Assembly (NCBI RefSeq): GCF_026968045.1
Contig: NZ_JAPVBQ010000005.1
Coordinates: 1 to 64,000, forward strand
Source of the DNA: Modestobacter sp. VKM Ac-2977
GTDB lineage: Bacteria; Actinomycetota; Actinomycetes; Mycobacteriales; Geodermatophilaceae
DNA length: 64,000 bases
Direction: 5' to 3'
Position 1 is the first letter of the stretch, and each line of letters starts with the position of its first letter. Positions 9,402 to 17,958 of this stretch are shown piece by piece. Both the position numbers and the translations under genes were made by a program. Below the pieces are notes generated by a model. That model had not been told where the DNA came from and searched no databases. It worked only from the letters and a program-made list of their open reading frames with translations.

Positions 9402-11771
9402 TCAGGTGCCGGTGATGTGCTCCGGTCGCACCGGCACCCGGGTCAGCGGGAGGCCGGTCGCGGCGCGGATGGCGGCGAGCACCGCGGGGCCGGAGGAGAT
9501 GTTGGGTGCCTCGCCGACCCCGCGCAGGCCGTAGGGGGCGTGCGGGTCGGCGTACTCGAGGACCTCGATGCGCATCGGCGGCATGTCCAGGATGGTCGGG
9601 ATCAGGTAGTCGGTGAACGACGGGTTCCGCACCTTGCCGTCCTTGATCAGGATCTCTTCCATCACCGCCAGCCCCAGCCCCTGCGCGGTGCCGCCCTGGA
9701 TCTGGCCGACCACCGCCTGCGGGTTGATCGCCTTGCCGACGTCCTGGGTGCAGGCCATCTCGACCACCTTGACCAGCCCGAGCTCGGTGTCGACGTCCAC
9801 CACGGCCCGGTGCGCGGAGAAGGCGTACTGCACGTGCGCGAACCCCTGGCCGGTCTCCGGGTCGATCGCCTCGGTGGGGCGGTGCCGCCACTCGAGGGTC
9901 TCCTCCAGCACGTCGTCGCCCAGCAGGTCGGCCAGCGGGACGGTGATGTCCTCGCTGTCGGACACCACGGCACCACCGGCCAGCCGGAGGTCGGGAACGG
10001 TCCGTCCCACCAGTCGCTCGGCCCGGGCGACCACCTGGGCGCGCACCTTCTCGCAGGCGGCCTTGACCGCCCCGCCGGTGACGTAGGTCTGCCGGGACGC
10101 CGAGGTCGAGCCGGCCGACCCCACGCTGGTGTCCTTGGGGTGCACGACGACGCGCTCCACCCCGAGCTCGGTGCGGGCGATCTGCTGTTCCACGGTGACC
10201 AGCCCCTGGCCGACCTCCGCCGCCGCGGTGTGCACGGTCGCGGTCGGTTCGCCGCCGACCACCTCCAGGCGCACCCGGGCGGTGGAGTGGTCGTCGTAGC
10301 CCTCGGAGAAGGCGACGTTCTTGTACGCCACGGCGTAGCCGACCCCGCGCCGGACGCCCTCCCCGTGGGTGGTGTTGGAGACCCCGCCGGGCATGTCGCG
10401 CAGGTCGACCTCGCCGTCGCCGGACGCGGCAGGCAGCGGCATGGCCTCCAGCCGGCGCAGCAGCTCCGCGACCGGGGCCGGGCTGTCGATCACCTGGCCG
10501 GTGGGGGTGGCCGACCCCTCCTCCATCGCGTTGCGGCAGCGCAGCTCCACCGGGTCCATGCCCAGCTCGGCGGCGAGGGCGTCCATCTGCGACTCGTAGG
10601 CGAAGGCGGTCTGCACCGACCCGAACCCGCGCATCGCCCCGCACGGCGGGTTGTTCGTGTACGCGCCGTAGCAGTCGACGTGCACGTTGGGGACGACGTA
10701 GGGGCCGATCCCCATCGTCCCGCCGTTGCCCACCACGGCCGGGGTGCTGGAGGCGTAGGCGCCACCGTCGAAGTAGATCGCCGCCTTGACGTAGACCAGC
10801 TCGCCGTCCCGGGTGGCGCCGTGCTCGTAGCGCATGGTCGCCGGGTGGCGGTGCACGTGGCCGAAGAAGGACTCCTCCCGGTTGTAGGACATCTTCACCG
10901 GGCGCCCGGTGCGCAGGGCCAGCAGGCAGGCGTGCACGTGCATCGACAGGTCCTCGCGGCCGCCGAAGGCGCCGCCCACGCCGGCCAGCGTCAGCCGCAC
11001 CTGCTCGGGCGGCAGGGCGAGGGCTGCGCAGATCTGCTTCTGGTCCACGTGCAGCCACTGGGTGGCGACGTGCAGCTCCACGCCGCCGTCCTCGGCCGGC
11101 ACGGCGAGGCCGGCCTCCGGGCCGAGGAAGGCCTGGTCCTGCATGCCGACCTCGTACTCGCCCACCACGACGACGTCCGCGGTCGGCGCCGGGTCACCGG
11201 TGCGCACCTTGAGGTGCCGCACGAGGTTGCCCTCCGGGTGCAGGTGGGCGCTCTCCCGGCTCAGCTCGGTGACCTCGGCGGTGGAGTCGTGCACCTGGTT
11301 CCAGGTCGGGTGCCCCAGCGCCGTGCGCGCGTCGGTGACCGGCTCCAGCACGTCGTAGTCGACGTGGATGCGGCCGGCCGCCAGTCGGGCGGTCTCCGGG
11401 TGGTCGGCGGCGACCAGCGCCACCGGTTCGCCCTGGTAGCGGACGACGTCGAGGGCCAGCACCGGCTGGTCGGCCAGCTCGAGCCCGTAGACCTTCTCCC
11501 CGGGCACGTCGTCGGAGGTGAGCACCGCGGAGACGCCGGGGGTGGCCAGCGCCGCGCTGGTGTCGACCGAGCGGATCCGGGCATAGGGATGCGGGCTGCG
11601 CAGGGTGACCCCCCAGAGCATGTCCGCCATCCACAGGTCGCTGCCGTAGGCGAACTCGCCGCGGACCTTGAGGACGCCGTCGGGCCGCTGGGCGTCGTCG
11701 CCGACCCCGCCGCTGCCCGGCCCGGTCAGGTGCTCCGGTGCCCCGGTCGGCGTGCGGGTCGGCGTGCTCAT
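9402..11771 (-). CDS. xdhA: Xanthine dehydrogenase, molybdenum-binding subunit
   Basis: A 789-residue large subunit that oxidises hypoxanthine/xanthine to urate. Molybdopterin-binding features are visible: GVGGAFGGREDLS, KMSYNREESFFGHVHRHP, PPCGAMRGFGSVQ, AAEVGQGLVTVEQQ, and the C-terminal LRGVGEAPNISSGPA carrying the catalytic Glu. The start MSTPTRTPTG overlaps the stop of the iron-sulfur subunit gene (ATGA). Last of three co-oriented subunit genes. Related CO-dehydrogenase-like hydroxylases share the architecture, but the neighbouring purine genes support xanthine as substrate. Confidence 0.92.
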   Translation of the reverse strand: MSTPTRTPTGAPEHLTGPGSGGVGDDAQRPDGVLKVRGEFAYGSDLWMADMLWGVTLRSPHPYARIRSVDTSAALATPGVSAVLTSDDVPGEKVYGLELADQPVLALDVVRYQGEPVALVAADHPETARLAAGRIHVDYDVLEPVTDARTALGHPTWNQVHDSTAEVTELSRESAHLHPEGNLVRHLKVRTGDPAPTADVVVVGEYEVGMQDQAFLGPEAGLAVPAEDGGVELHVATQWLHVDQKQICAALALPPEQVRLTLAGVGGAFGGREDLSMHVHACLLALRTGRPVKMSYNREESFFGHVHRHPATMRYEHGATRDGELVYVKAAIYFDGGAYASSTPAVVGNGGTMGIGPYVVPNVHVDCYGAYTNNPPCGAMRGFGSVQTAFAYESQMDALAAELGMDPVELRCRNAMEEGSATPTGQVIDSPAPVAELLRRLEAMPLPAASGDGEVDLRDMPGGVSNTTHGEGVRRGVGYAVAYKNVAFSEGYDDHSTARVRLEVVGGEPTATVHTAAAEVGQGLVTVEQQIARTELGVERVVVHPKDTSVGSAGSTSASRQTYVTGGAVKAACEKVRAQVVARAERLVGRTVPDLRLAGGAVVSDSEDITVPLADLLGDDVLEETLEWRHRPTEAIDPETGQGFAHVQYAFSAHRAVVDVDTELGLVKVVEMACTQDVGKAINPQAVVGQIQGGTAQGLGLAVMEEILIKDGKVRNPSFTDYLIPTILDMPPMRIEVLEYADPHAPYGLRGVGEAPNISSGPAVLAAIRAATGLPLTRVPVRPEHITGT

Positions 11772-12256
11772 CGGTCTCCCCCTGCCGTGGGCTCGGCCAT
11801 CCGGTCCGCGGCGAGCCGGACGGCGTCCAGGATCTTCTCGTAGCCGGTGCACCGGCAGAGGTTGCCGGCCAGCGCCTCGCGGGTCTCGGCGTCACTGGGC
11901 CGTCCGTGCCGGGCGATCAGGTCGTGCGTGGCCACCAGCAGCCCGGGCGTGCAGAAGCCGCACTGGACGGCGCCGGCGTCCAGGAAGGCCTGCTGCACCG
12001 GGTGCAGCGCCTCGGGGTCGGCCAGCCCCTCGACGGTGCCGACCTGCCGACCCTCGGCCTGGCCGGCGGCGACCAGGCAGGCGCAGACCGGCAGGCCGTC
12101 GAGGTAGACGGTGCAGGAGCCGCACTCGCCCTGCTCGCAGGCGTTCTTCGACCCGGGGAGGCCCATCCGCTCGCGGAGGACGTAGAGCAGGCTCTCGCCC
12201 TCCCAGACGTCGTCCACGTGCTGCTCGGTGCCGTTCACGGTGCAGGTCAGACGCAC
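11768..12256 (-). CDS. xdhC: Xanthine dehydrogenase, [2Fe-2S] subunit
   Basis: A 162-residue small subunit with both clusters. The plant-ferredoxin-type cluster motif is CEQGECGSCTVYLDGLPVCAC in two parts (CxxxxCGxC...C), and the C-terminal cluster is QCGFCTPG...LCRCTGY. It passes electrons from the molybdenum subunit to FAD. The GTG start is preceded by AGGAGG; the FAD-subunit gene ends two bases upstream and the large-subunit ATG overlaps its stop, so all three subunits are co-translated. Confidence 0.95.
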   Translation of the reverse strand: MRLTCTVNGTEQHVDDVWEGESLLYVLRERMGLPGSKNACEQGECGSCTVYLDGLPVCACLVAAGQAEGRQVGTVEGLADPEALHPVQQAFLDAGAVQCGFCTPGLLVATHDLIARHGRPSDAETREALAGNLCRCTGYEKILDAVRLAADRMAEPTAGGDR

Positions 12257-12257
12257 G

Positions 12258-13136
12258 TCAGGCCTCCTGGGTCGCGGAGCGGTGGTCGGCCCAGGCCCAG
12301 GTCAGGGCGCGGCGGGCCATCACGGACAGTGCGTGGACGCGGTAACGGGCACTGCCGCGGACGTCGTCGATCGGGGCGGCCGCGGCGGCGACCAGCTCCC
12401 CGAAGCGGGCGATGGTCGCCTCCGGCAGCTCGGCCCGGGACTCCCACAGGCCGCTGCTGTCGAGCTCGCCGGCCAGGAACTCCTCGGCGGCGGGAGCGCG
12501 GCGCGGCGTCGGCGCGGCCGAGCCGATGCCGGTGCCGACCGCGCGGCGGTCCGGGTGCAGGGCGAGGCCGAACGCGGCGACGGAGATGACCATCGCGTTG
12601 CGGGTGCCGATCTTGCTGTACTGCTGCGGGCCGCTCGGCGGGACGACGGAGACGGCGGTGATCAGCTCGTCGCCGTCCATCGCGTTCCGCTTGACCCCGG
12701 TGTAGAAGTCGTCGATCGGGATCCGGCGGGTGCCCCGCACCGAGGCCACCTCGACCTCGGCCCCCGCCGCCAGCAGCGCGGGGTGGGCGTCGCCGGCCGG
12801 TGAGGCGGTGGCGAGGTTGCCGGCGACCGTGCCCCGGTTGCGGATCTGCGGGGAGCCGATGGTGCGGGAGGCCATGGCCAGGCCCGGCAGGCGGTCGCCG
12901 AGCTCGCTGATCACGCGCGCGTAGCTGACCCCCGCCCCCAGCCGGACCGCGCTGTCAGCGACCTGCCAGTCGCGCAGGTCGGCGATCCGGGTGAGGTCGA
13001 GGAGCAGCGCCGGGCGGAGGTGGCCGAAGTTGAGGCCCACCATCACGTCGGTGCCCCCGGCGATCGGCACGGCGTCGGGATGGGCGGCCTTCGCCTCCAG
13101 CGCCTCCGCCCAGGTGACCGGTTGCAGGAAGTCCAT
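12258..13136 (-). CDS. xdhB: Xanthine dehydrogenase, FAD-binding subunit
   Basis: A 292-residue medium subunit of the FAD-PCMH/CO-dehydrogenase flavoprotein type. FAD-binding motifs are AGGTDVMVGL near residue 28 and TIGSPQIRNRGTVAGNLATA near residue 100; the KIGTRNAMVISVA segment is also typical. ATG 13136 is chosen because AGGAG lies four bases upstream; longer in-frame starts (13148, 13184) lack a ribosome site. First gene of the leftward xdh operon, whose promoter shares the 13137-13340 gap with the divergent deaminase gene. Confidence 0.92.
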   Translation of the reverse strand: MDFLQPVTWAEALEAKAAHPDAVPIAGGTDVMVGLNFGHLRPALLLDLTRIADLRDWQVADSAVRLGAGVSYARVISELGDRLPGLAMASRTIGSPQIRNRGTVAGNLATASPAGDAHPALLAAGAEVEVASVRGTRRIPIDDFYTGVKRNAMDGDELITAVSVVPPSGPQQYSKIGTRNAMVISVAAFGLALHPDRRAVGTGIGSAAPTPRRAPAAEEFLAGELDSSGLWESRAELPEATIARFGELVAAAAAPIDDVRGSARYRVHALSVMARRALTWAWADHRSATQEA

Positions 13137-13340
13137 GGGGCTCCTCATCGGTGGGGGACGGCCACGGTAGCCCGGCCGTGTCACGGGGTGATGACGGCGA
13201 TGCGACCTGGGTCACTCTCGGCGGTCCCGTGGTGGTGAGGACGACGAGCTGTGCGTGGCGCGGGTCATCGCCACGTGGCGGTCGACCGCACCCGCGACGC
13301 CCGTGGCTCGTACACACGCCGGACACGTCCAGGCGGCAGG

Positions 13341-14723
13341 ATGCGCTGGGTGCAGACCGCTGACCTGCTCGTGCACGACGCCGAGCTGATCGCCACCGTC
13401 GACGACGCCCGCCGCGAGCTCGCCGGAGGGTGGGTGGCGATCACCGACGGCGTGGTCAGCGGCCTCGGCGGCCCGGGCGACCCGCAGCCGGCCGCCGTCC
13501 GGCGGGTCGACGCCCGCGGCTGCCTGGTCACCCCCGGGCTGGTGAACAGCCACCACCACCTGTACCAGAACCTGACCCGCGCCTACGCCCCCGCGCTCAC
13601 CGGTGGGCTGTTCGACTGGCTGGTCACGCTGTACCCGCTGTGGGCCCGGCTGGACGAGGAGGCGGCGTACGTCAGCGCGTACGTCGGGCTGGCCGAGCTG
13701 GCGCTCTCCGGCGGCACGACCTCGACCGACCACCTCTACGTGCACCCGCGCGGCGCCGGCGACCTGATCTCGGCGGAGGTGGCCGCGGCACGGGAGCTCG
13801 GCGTCCGGTTCTCGCCCACCCGCGGCTCGATGTCGCTGTCCGTCAAGGACGGCGGCTTGCCGCCGGACTCGGTGGTGCAGGACGACGACGAGATCCTGGC
13901 CGACTCGCAGCGGCTGGTGCAGGCCCACCACGACCCGTCGCCCACCGCGATGACCCGGATCGCGCTGGCGCCGTGCTCCCCGTTCAGCGTCACCCCCGAC
14001 CTGATGCGCCGGACGGCGGAGCTGGCCGAGTCCCTCGACGTCCGGCTGCACACCCATCTCGCCGAGACCGAGGACGAGGACGCCTTCTGCCTGGAGACCT
14101 TCGGCCGGCGCCCGGTCGACCACCTGGCCGACGTCGGCTGGATGACCGACCGGACGTGGCTCGCGCACGTGGTCTGGCCGGACGCCGGGGAGGTCACCCG
14201 GCTCGGCGCGGCCGGGGTCGGGGCAGCGCACTGCCCCTCGTCGAACATGATCCTGGGCAGCGGTCTCGCCCCGGTGGCAGAGCTGCGGGCGGCCGGCGCG
14301 CCGGTCGGGCTGGGCGTCGACGGGTCGGCGTCGGCGGACTCCGCGTCGCTCTGGCTGGAGGCCCGCACCGCGATGCTGCAGGGCAAGCTCCGGCACGGCG
14401 CCGCGTCGATGTCGGCCCGGGACGCGCTGGAGATCGCCACCCGCGGGGGCGCCGCCTGCCTGGGCCGGGCCGGCGAGATCGGGGAGCTGGCCGTCGGTGC
14501 CTGCGGTGACCTGGCCGTCTGGTCACTGGAGGGCGTCCGGTTCGCCGGCGCGCTGTCGGACCCGGTGGAGGCCTGGCTGCGCTGCGGCCCGGTGTCCGCC
14601 CGGCACACCGTCGTGGCGGGGCGCTTCGTGGTCTCCGAGGGCGCCATCGTGCACCCCGGGCTCGAGGAGCAGCTCGCCGTCCACCGGCGGGTGTCGCAGC
14701 GCATGCAGGCCCCGCGCGGCTGA
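13341..14723 (+). CDS. 8-oxoguanine deaminase-like amidohydrolase
   Basis: A 460-residue amidohydrolase of the ATZ/TRZ class. Metal-site motifs are GLVNSHHHLYQNLTRAY, LHTHLAETEDED, the His of LAHVVWPD, AAHCPSSNM and GVDGSASADSASLW. NSHHHLYQNLTR and DGSAS are characteristic of 8-oxoguanine deaminases, which convert 8-oxoguanine to urate, so the product would enter the same pathway as the divergent xanthine dehydrogenase. Guanine or hydroxyatrazine-type substrates cannot be excluded. The ATG at 13341 matches the start of the conserved domain; an upstream open extension has no support. Confidence 0.85.
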   Translation: MRWVQTADLLVHDAELIATVDDARRELAGGWVAITDGVVSGLGGPGDPQPAAVRRVDARGCLVTPGLVNSHHHLYQNLTRAYAPALTGGLFDWLVTLYPLWARLDEEAAYVSAYVGLAELALSGGTTSTDHLYVHPRGAGDLISAEVAAARELGVRFSPTRGSMSLSVKDGGLPPDSVVQDDDEILADSQRLVQAHHDPSPTAMTRIALAPCSPFSVTPDLMRRTAELAESLDVRLHTHLAETEDEDAFCLETFGRRPVDHLADVGWMTDRTWLAHVVWPDAGEVTRLGAAGVGAAHCPSSNMILGSGLAPVAELRAAGAPVGLGVDGSASADSASLWLEARTAMLQGKLRHGAASMSARDALEIATRGGAACLGRAGEIGELAVGACGDLAVWSLEGVRFAGALSDPVEAWLRCGPVSARHTVVAGRFVVSEGAIVHPGLEEQLAVHRRVSQRMQAPRG

Positions 14724-14736
14724 GCGGGCGCCGGGG

Positions 14737-15540
14737 TCAGGTGGAGAGCTCTCCGCGGACCACCGAGACGCCGGAGTGCGTCGGGTCGCCGTCGAGCGGC
14801 TCGACCGAGACGTCGACCAGCGGGAAGGCGGCGAGGTCGATGCCGTCGGGCAGCCGCAGCACGGTGGCGCCCTGCTGGACGATGCCGACCGGCACCATCC
14901 GCTGGGCATCGGCCTGCAGCAGCCACACCTCGTAGTAGGAGCCGTCCAGCGTCGGCACGTCGAGGTCGACCTGCAGCTCCCGGACCCCGCCGCGCTCCCG
15001 GACCTCCGCGGTTCCCGATGCGACCTGCTCCGGCAGCGGATCGAGCCCGGTCTGGGCCACCACGGCACCGCCGGCACCGTCCTGGGTGACCGCGACCGCC
15101 CCGGCGCCGATCAGGCCACCCACGAGCACGGCGGCGGCCAGCGGCAGCCACCGGGTCGCCGGCCGCCGATCGGACCTCGACCGGAAGGGCATGACGGTCG
15201 CCCCTGCCGGAGGGGAGCCAGCCGATCCGGGAACGTCCGTTTCGACCTCGGTCGGCGTGGGCATGGGGATCCCACGCAACAGTCCGGCCTCCATCTCGGC
15301 CGGACGAGGGGACACCGCGACCCCGGTCGCAGCGGCGATGGCCGCCCACACCTGTGGGGGTGGGGCCATCGCCTGACTGGGCGCGGCCAGCGCAGGGACG
15401 GCGAGGACGTCGACGCTGCGCCGGAGCGACGCGACCTCCCGCTGGCACTCGGCACAGTCGGCCAGGTGCGCGGCGCACTCGGGCGACGCCTGCTCGCCGA
15501 GGGCGGCCAGCGCCAACTCGTCAGGATCGCAGTGCTGCAC
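14737..15540 (-). CDS. Anti-sigma factor, RskA-like
   Basis: A 267-residue single-pass membrane anti-sigma factor. An N-terminal zinc-binding anti-sigma domain carries His25, Cys29 and Cys32 (HLADCAEC), with one transmembrane helix at about 131-150. The extracytoplasmic RskA-type domain contains LDVPTLDGSYYEVWLLQAD and a C-terminal LVDVSVEPLDGDPTHSG. It should hold the upstream ECF sigma factor inactive until regulated proteolysis. Its ATG overlaps the sigma gene by 20 bases. It ends 13 bases from the convergent deaminase gene. Confidence 0.9.
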   Translation of the reverse strand: MQHCDPDELALAALGEQASPECAAHLADCAECQREVASLRRSVDVLAVPALAAPSQAMAPPPQVWAAIAAATGVAVSPRPAEMEAGLLRGIPMPTPTEVETDVPGSAGSPPAGATVMPFRSRSDRRPATRWLPLAAAVLVGGLIGAGAVAVTQDGAGGAVVAQTGLDPLPEQVASGTAEVRERGGVRELQVDLDVPTLDGSYYEVWLLQADAQRMVPVGIVQQGATVLRLPDGIDLAAFPLVDVSVEPLDGDPTHSGVSVVRGELST

Positions 15541-16168
15541 CGTCCACCTCCAACCGGTCTCGCAGGCGCTCCAGGGTGCGTCTGATGTGGCTCTTCACGG
15601 TGCCCAGCGGGATGCCGGTGCGTGCCGCGATCTGTGCATGGGTCAGGTCCTCGAAGAACGCGAGCTCGATGATGCTTCGTTGTGGCTGGCCGATCCGGTT
15701 CAACTCGCCCAGCAGGAGGACCCGGTCGGCCACCTCGGTGGCCAGCTCGCTGCCCGGGCCGGTGGTCGGTGCCGAGCGGGCCTCGCTCGCGGCCGCCTCG
15801 GTCGACCGACGTTGCCGCTCCCGCTTGGCCCAGGTGTCGGCGATCTTGTGCCGGCACACCCCCACCAGCCAGGCCGGCAGTGGCCCCTGGTCGGGGCGGT
15901 AGCGGGAACGCCCGGTCCACGCCGAGATGAAGGTCTGCTGGGTGACGTCCTCGGCGTCGGGGCCCGGACCGAAGGCCCGCACCGCCATGCCGTGCACTTG
16001 CGCCGCCCATCGTTCGTAGGCCCAGGCCAGGGCCTGTTCGTCGCCGTCGACGAAGCGCCGGGCGACCTCACTGTCATCGGGTTCGGCGCTCTGCTGCACC
16101 GAACCCTGGGTGGTGGGCACGTCAGCGACCGTACCCAGGGGCGGCAGCCGGACGGCCAGCAGGCTCAT
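15521..16168 (-). CDS. ECF RNA polymerase sigma factor, SigK-like
   Basis: A 215-residue ECF sigma factor. Region 2 (about residues 32-120) includes FVDGDEQALAWAYERW and DAEDVTQQTFISAW; region 4 (about 150-210) ends in LTHAQIAARTGIPLGTVKSH. The ATG at 16168 overlaps the sortase stop (ATGA), favouring it over an in-frame GTG at 16120. It lies between sortase and anti-sigma genes in one leftward operon, so it probably transcribes its own locus, including the DUF4397 genes upstream. The SigK/RskA assignment rests on the partner's domain type and is inference. Confidence 0.88.
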   Translation of the reverse strand: MSLLAVRLPPLGTVADVPTTQGSVQQSAEPDDSEVARRFVDGDEQALAWAYERWAAQVHGMAVRAFGPGPDAEDVTQQTFISAWTGRSRYRPDQGPLPAWLVGVCRHKIADTWAKRERQRRSTEAAASEARSAPTTGPGSELATEVADRVLLLGELNRIGQPQRSIIELAFFEDLTHAQIAARTGIPLGTVKSHIRRTLERLRDRLEVDGAALRS

Positions 16169-16872
16169 GGGAGTGGTTCGGCAACGACGACCACGTTGTC
16201 GCGATAACTGCGGAGCTCGGGGATGAACGGGCCACCACAGGTGATCAACACCAGTCGCGGAGGCCCCTCGCGATTGAAGATCGAGTCCAGCGGCAGGACC
16301 TGCTTGGTGATCAGCTCCCGGGAGACCACCTGCCACCTGGTCTCCGCACCGGTCGCGCCGGTGACCACGACGACGTCGCCGACCTCCGTGGTGCGCAGCG
16401 GGGCCAGGGCGCCCAGCCCCTGCTCCCGGTCGTCGACGTGCCCCGCGAGCACCGCGGAGCCGTCGTCCCCGGGGACGGGCCCGAAGCGGTACCAGCCGAC
16501 CCGGTCCACGTCCTCCGGCAACTCCATCTGGCCGTCCGGGGAGACGCCGACCGCATCGAGCGGGGCGGTCACGCCCTGGGCCGGCAGGCTCAGCCGGACC
16601 GGCGGCGGGACCGGCGCGGCCACGGTCGGCGCCGCATCCCGGATCGGCACCGGTGGGAGGTCGAGTGCAGGCACCGTCGGCGGCACCGCCCCGGAGGGGG
16701 ACGGTGCCGCCGACGGTGCGGGCGACGGCGGCACCGCCGAGGGCGATGGCGCGTCGATCGCCTGCTCCACCGTGGTGCCCGCCGTCGCGTCGGGCCGGGT
16801 CAACGCCCAGGTGATCGGTGTCCCGATCGCCAGGACGAGGCCCAGGACCATCGCGACGACGGAGCTGCGCAC
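16165..16872 (-). CDS. Class F sortase
   Basis: A 235-residue membrane-anchored sortase. An N-terminal membrane helix (residues 5-24) is followed by a Ser/Pro/Ala-rich linker (about 40-90) and a sortase barrel with catalytic His145 (LAGHVDD), Cys212 (LITCGG) and Arg224 (SYRDN). Class F enzymes are the actinobacterial type that attach or crosslink cell-wall proteins. GTG start at 16872, 26 bases after a DUF4397 gene, so co-transcription is likely. A partial copy of its first 35 codons sits at 17813-17932. Confidence 0.9.
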   Translation of the reverse strand: MRSSVVAMVLGLVLAIGTPITWALTRPDATAGTTVEQAIDAPSPSAVPPSPAPSAAPSPSGAVPPTVPALDLPPVPIRDAAPTVAAPVPPPVRLSLPAQGVTAPLDAVGVSPDGQMELPEDVDRVGWYRFGPVPGDDGSAVLAGHVDDREQGLGALAPLRTTEVGDVVVVTGATGAETRWQVVSRELITKQVLPLDSIFNREGPPRLVLITCGGPFIPELRSYRDNVVVVAEPLP

Positions 16873-16898
16873 GGTGGGTGCCTCTGTTCTCGGTCGGG

Positions 16899-17717
16899 TC
16901 AGACCCGGCTGGTGGCGTACTTGCGGCCGGCGAACGCCGCACCGGCGAGGCCGGCCACGGTCAGGCCGACCAGCGGCGCCGGCATGCCCTCGTCAGCGGC
17001 CAGACCCGCCGAGCCGCCGGGGACGCCGGTCGGGGCGGAGGCCCCGGCCTGGACCGTCTGGGTGGCGAGCTCGTAGCCGGCGTCGGCCGACCCCCACGCG
17101 TAGACGATCGTGTTGGCACCCTCGGCCACCGTCACGTCGGCCGGGCCGATCGCCACGGTGTCGGTACCGGCGACGACCACGTCGGCGGACACGGAGCCGG
17201 CCGGGACGGTCACGGACTCCTCGTTCGGGTTGACCAGCCCGTCGATGATGACCTCACCACCGGCGCGGACGTCGACGGCGGGCGCCGCGGCCACGTGGCG
17301 CACGGTGAGCCGGCCCTCGCCCGCGGGCACGGCCGAGGTGTCGTTCACGAACGGGGTGAGCTCCGGGGCGCCGGCCTCGGTGAGGTGGGCTACCACGGTG
17401 GCGTCGGCGCCGGCCGGGATCTCCACGTCGTCGAGGCTGACCGCGACCTCGGCGGTCTCCGGGTCCGCGCCGGCCGGGTAGACCGTCAGGTCGTACTCGC
17501 CGCCGGGCAGCGTGAGCGGGCCGGCGAGGGTGCCGGGCATGAAGTCGGCGATGAGCTCTTCGCCGTTGGCGTAGACGTCGACCGGGGTCTCCGGGATGGC
17601 GTGCAGCACCGAGACCGTCGCGGTGTGCGAGTCGGCCAGCGCGGGGGTGGCCGCGAAGAGCAGGGCGAACGCGCCGGTGGCGCCGGCGGTCAGGGCGATC
17701 GGGCGGGTCTTGTTCAT
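16899..17717 (-). CDS. Secreted DUF4397 protein, copy A
   Basis: A 272-residue exported protein: signal peptide 1-28 (cleavage after ALA), then DUF4397 beta-rich repeats (SVLHAIPETPVDVYANG, LTVRHVAAAPAVDVRAGG), and a C-terminal hydrophobic helix ending in RKYATSRV. The tail looks like a sorting signal but has no LPXTG motif. ATG 17717 is preceded by GGAAGG. Its C-terminal half is identical to copy B while the middle (about residues 55-115) differs. The role in the envelope is unknown; the adjacent sortase and sigma genes suggest a surface or envelope-stress function. Confidence 0.85.
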   Translation of the reverse strand: MNKTRPIALTAGATGAFALLFAATPALADSHTATVSVLHAIPETPVDVYANGEELIADFMPGTLAGPLTLPGGEYDLTVYPAGADPETAEVAVSLDDVEIPAGADATVVAHLTEAGAPELTPFVNDTSAVPAGEGRLTVRHVAAAPAVDVRAGGEVIIDGLVNPNEESVTVPAGSVSADVVVAGTDTVAIGPADVTVAEGANTIVYAWGSADAGYELATQTVQAGASAPTGVPGGSAGLAADEGMPAPLVGLTVAGLAGAAFAGRKYATSRV

Positions 17718-17753
17718 GGTGACGTTCCTTCCGTTGGGGTGGACTGTCATCTC

Positions 17754-17784
17754 GTACTTACTGCCCACCCGCAGCTGCGGATGC
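17754..17784 (-). promoter_or_regulatory. Putative promoter of DUF4397 copy A
   Basis: Reading leftward, GCATCC (17784-17779) is followed after 19 bases by AAGTAC (17759-17754), then about 36 bases to the start codon. The same two boxes with the same spacing occur before copy B, though the spacer between them has diverged. This fits an ECF-type promoter for the neighbouring sigma factor, although 19 bases is longer than the usual ECF spacing. Confidence 0.45.
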
Positions 17785-17812
17785 ACCTGTTCCGGATCAG
17801 GAGTTGATCCGA

Positions 17813-17932
17813 TCAGCGTGGCGACCGGACCGTGGTGCCCGCCGTCGTGTCGGGCCGGGTCAACGCCCAGGTGATCGGTGTCCCGATCGCCAGGACGAGG
17901 CCCAGGACCAACACGACGGCGGAGCTGCGCAC
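17813..17932 (-). pseudogene. Truncated class F sortase 5' fragment
   Basis: The first 35 codons of the sortase gene repeated between the two DUF4397 genes, exactly 1,060 bases from the original. GTG start, same membrane helix (LGLVLAIGTPITWALTRPD) with a few substitutions, then divergence and a TGA after 39 codons. It lacks the catalytic domain entirely and is explained as the junction of the tandem duplication. Confidence 0.85.
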
Positions 17933-17958
17933 GGTGGGTGCCTCTGTTCTCGGTCGGG

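Noticed and set aside
9037-11058. 673-codon leftward frame overlapping xdhA and allantoicase
   Set aside because: Arg/Ala-rich frame-shifted shadow of xdhA running into the antisense of alc; no domain.
9417-11843. 808-codon rightward open frame opposite xdhA
   Set aside because: Low-complexity translation with no recognisable motif, while the opposite strand encodes a clear molybdenum hydroxylase.
17813-17932. Independent small membrane protein gene between the DUF4397 copies
   Set aside because: It is a truncated copy of the sortase 5' end at an exact 1,060-base offset, so a duplication remnant is the simpler explanation.
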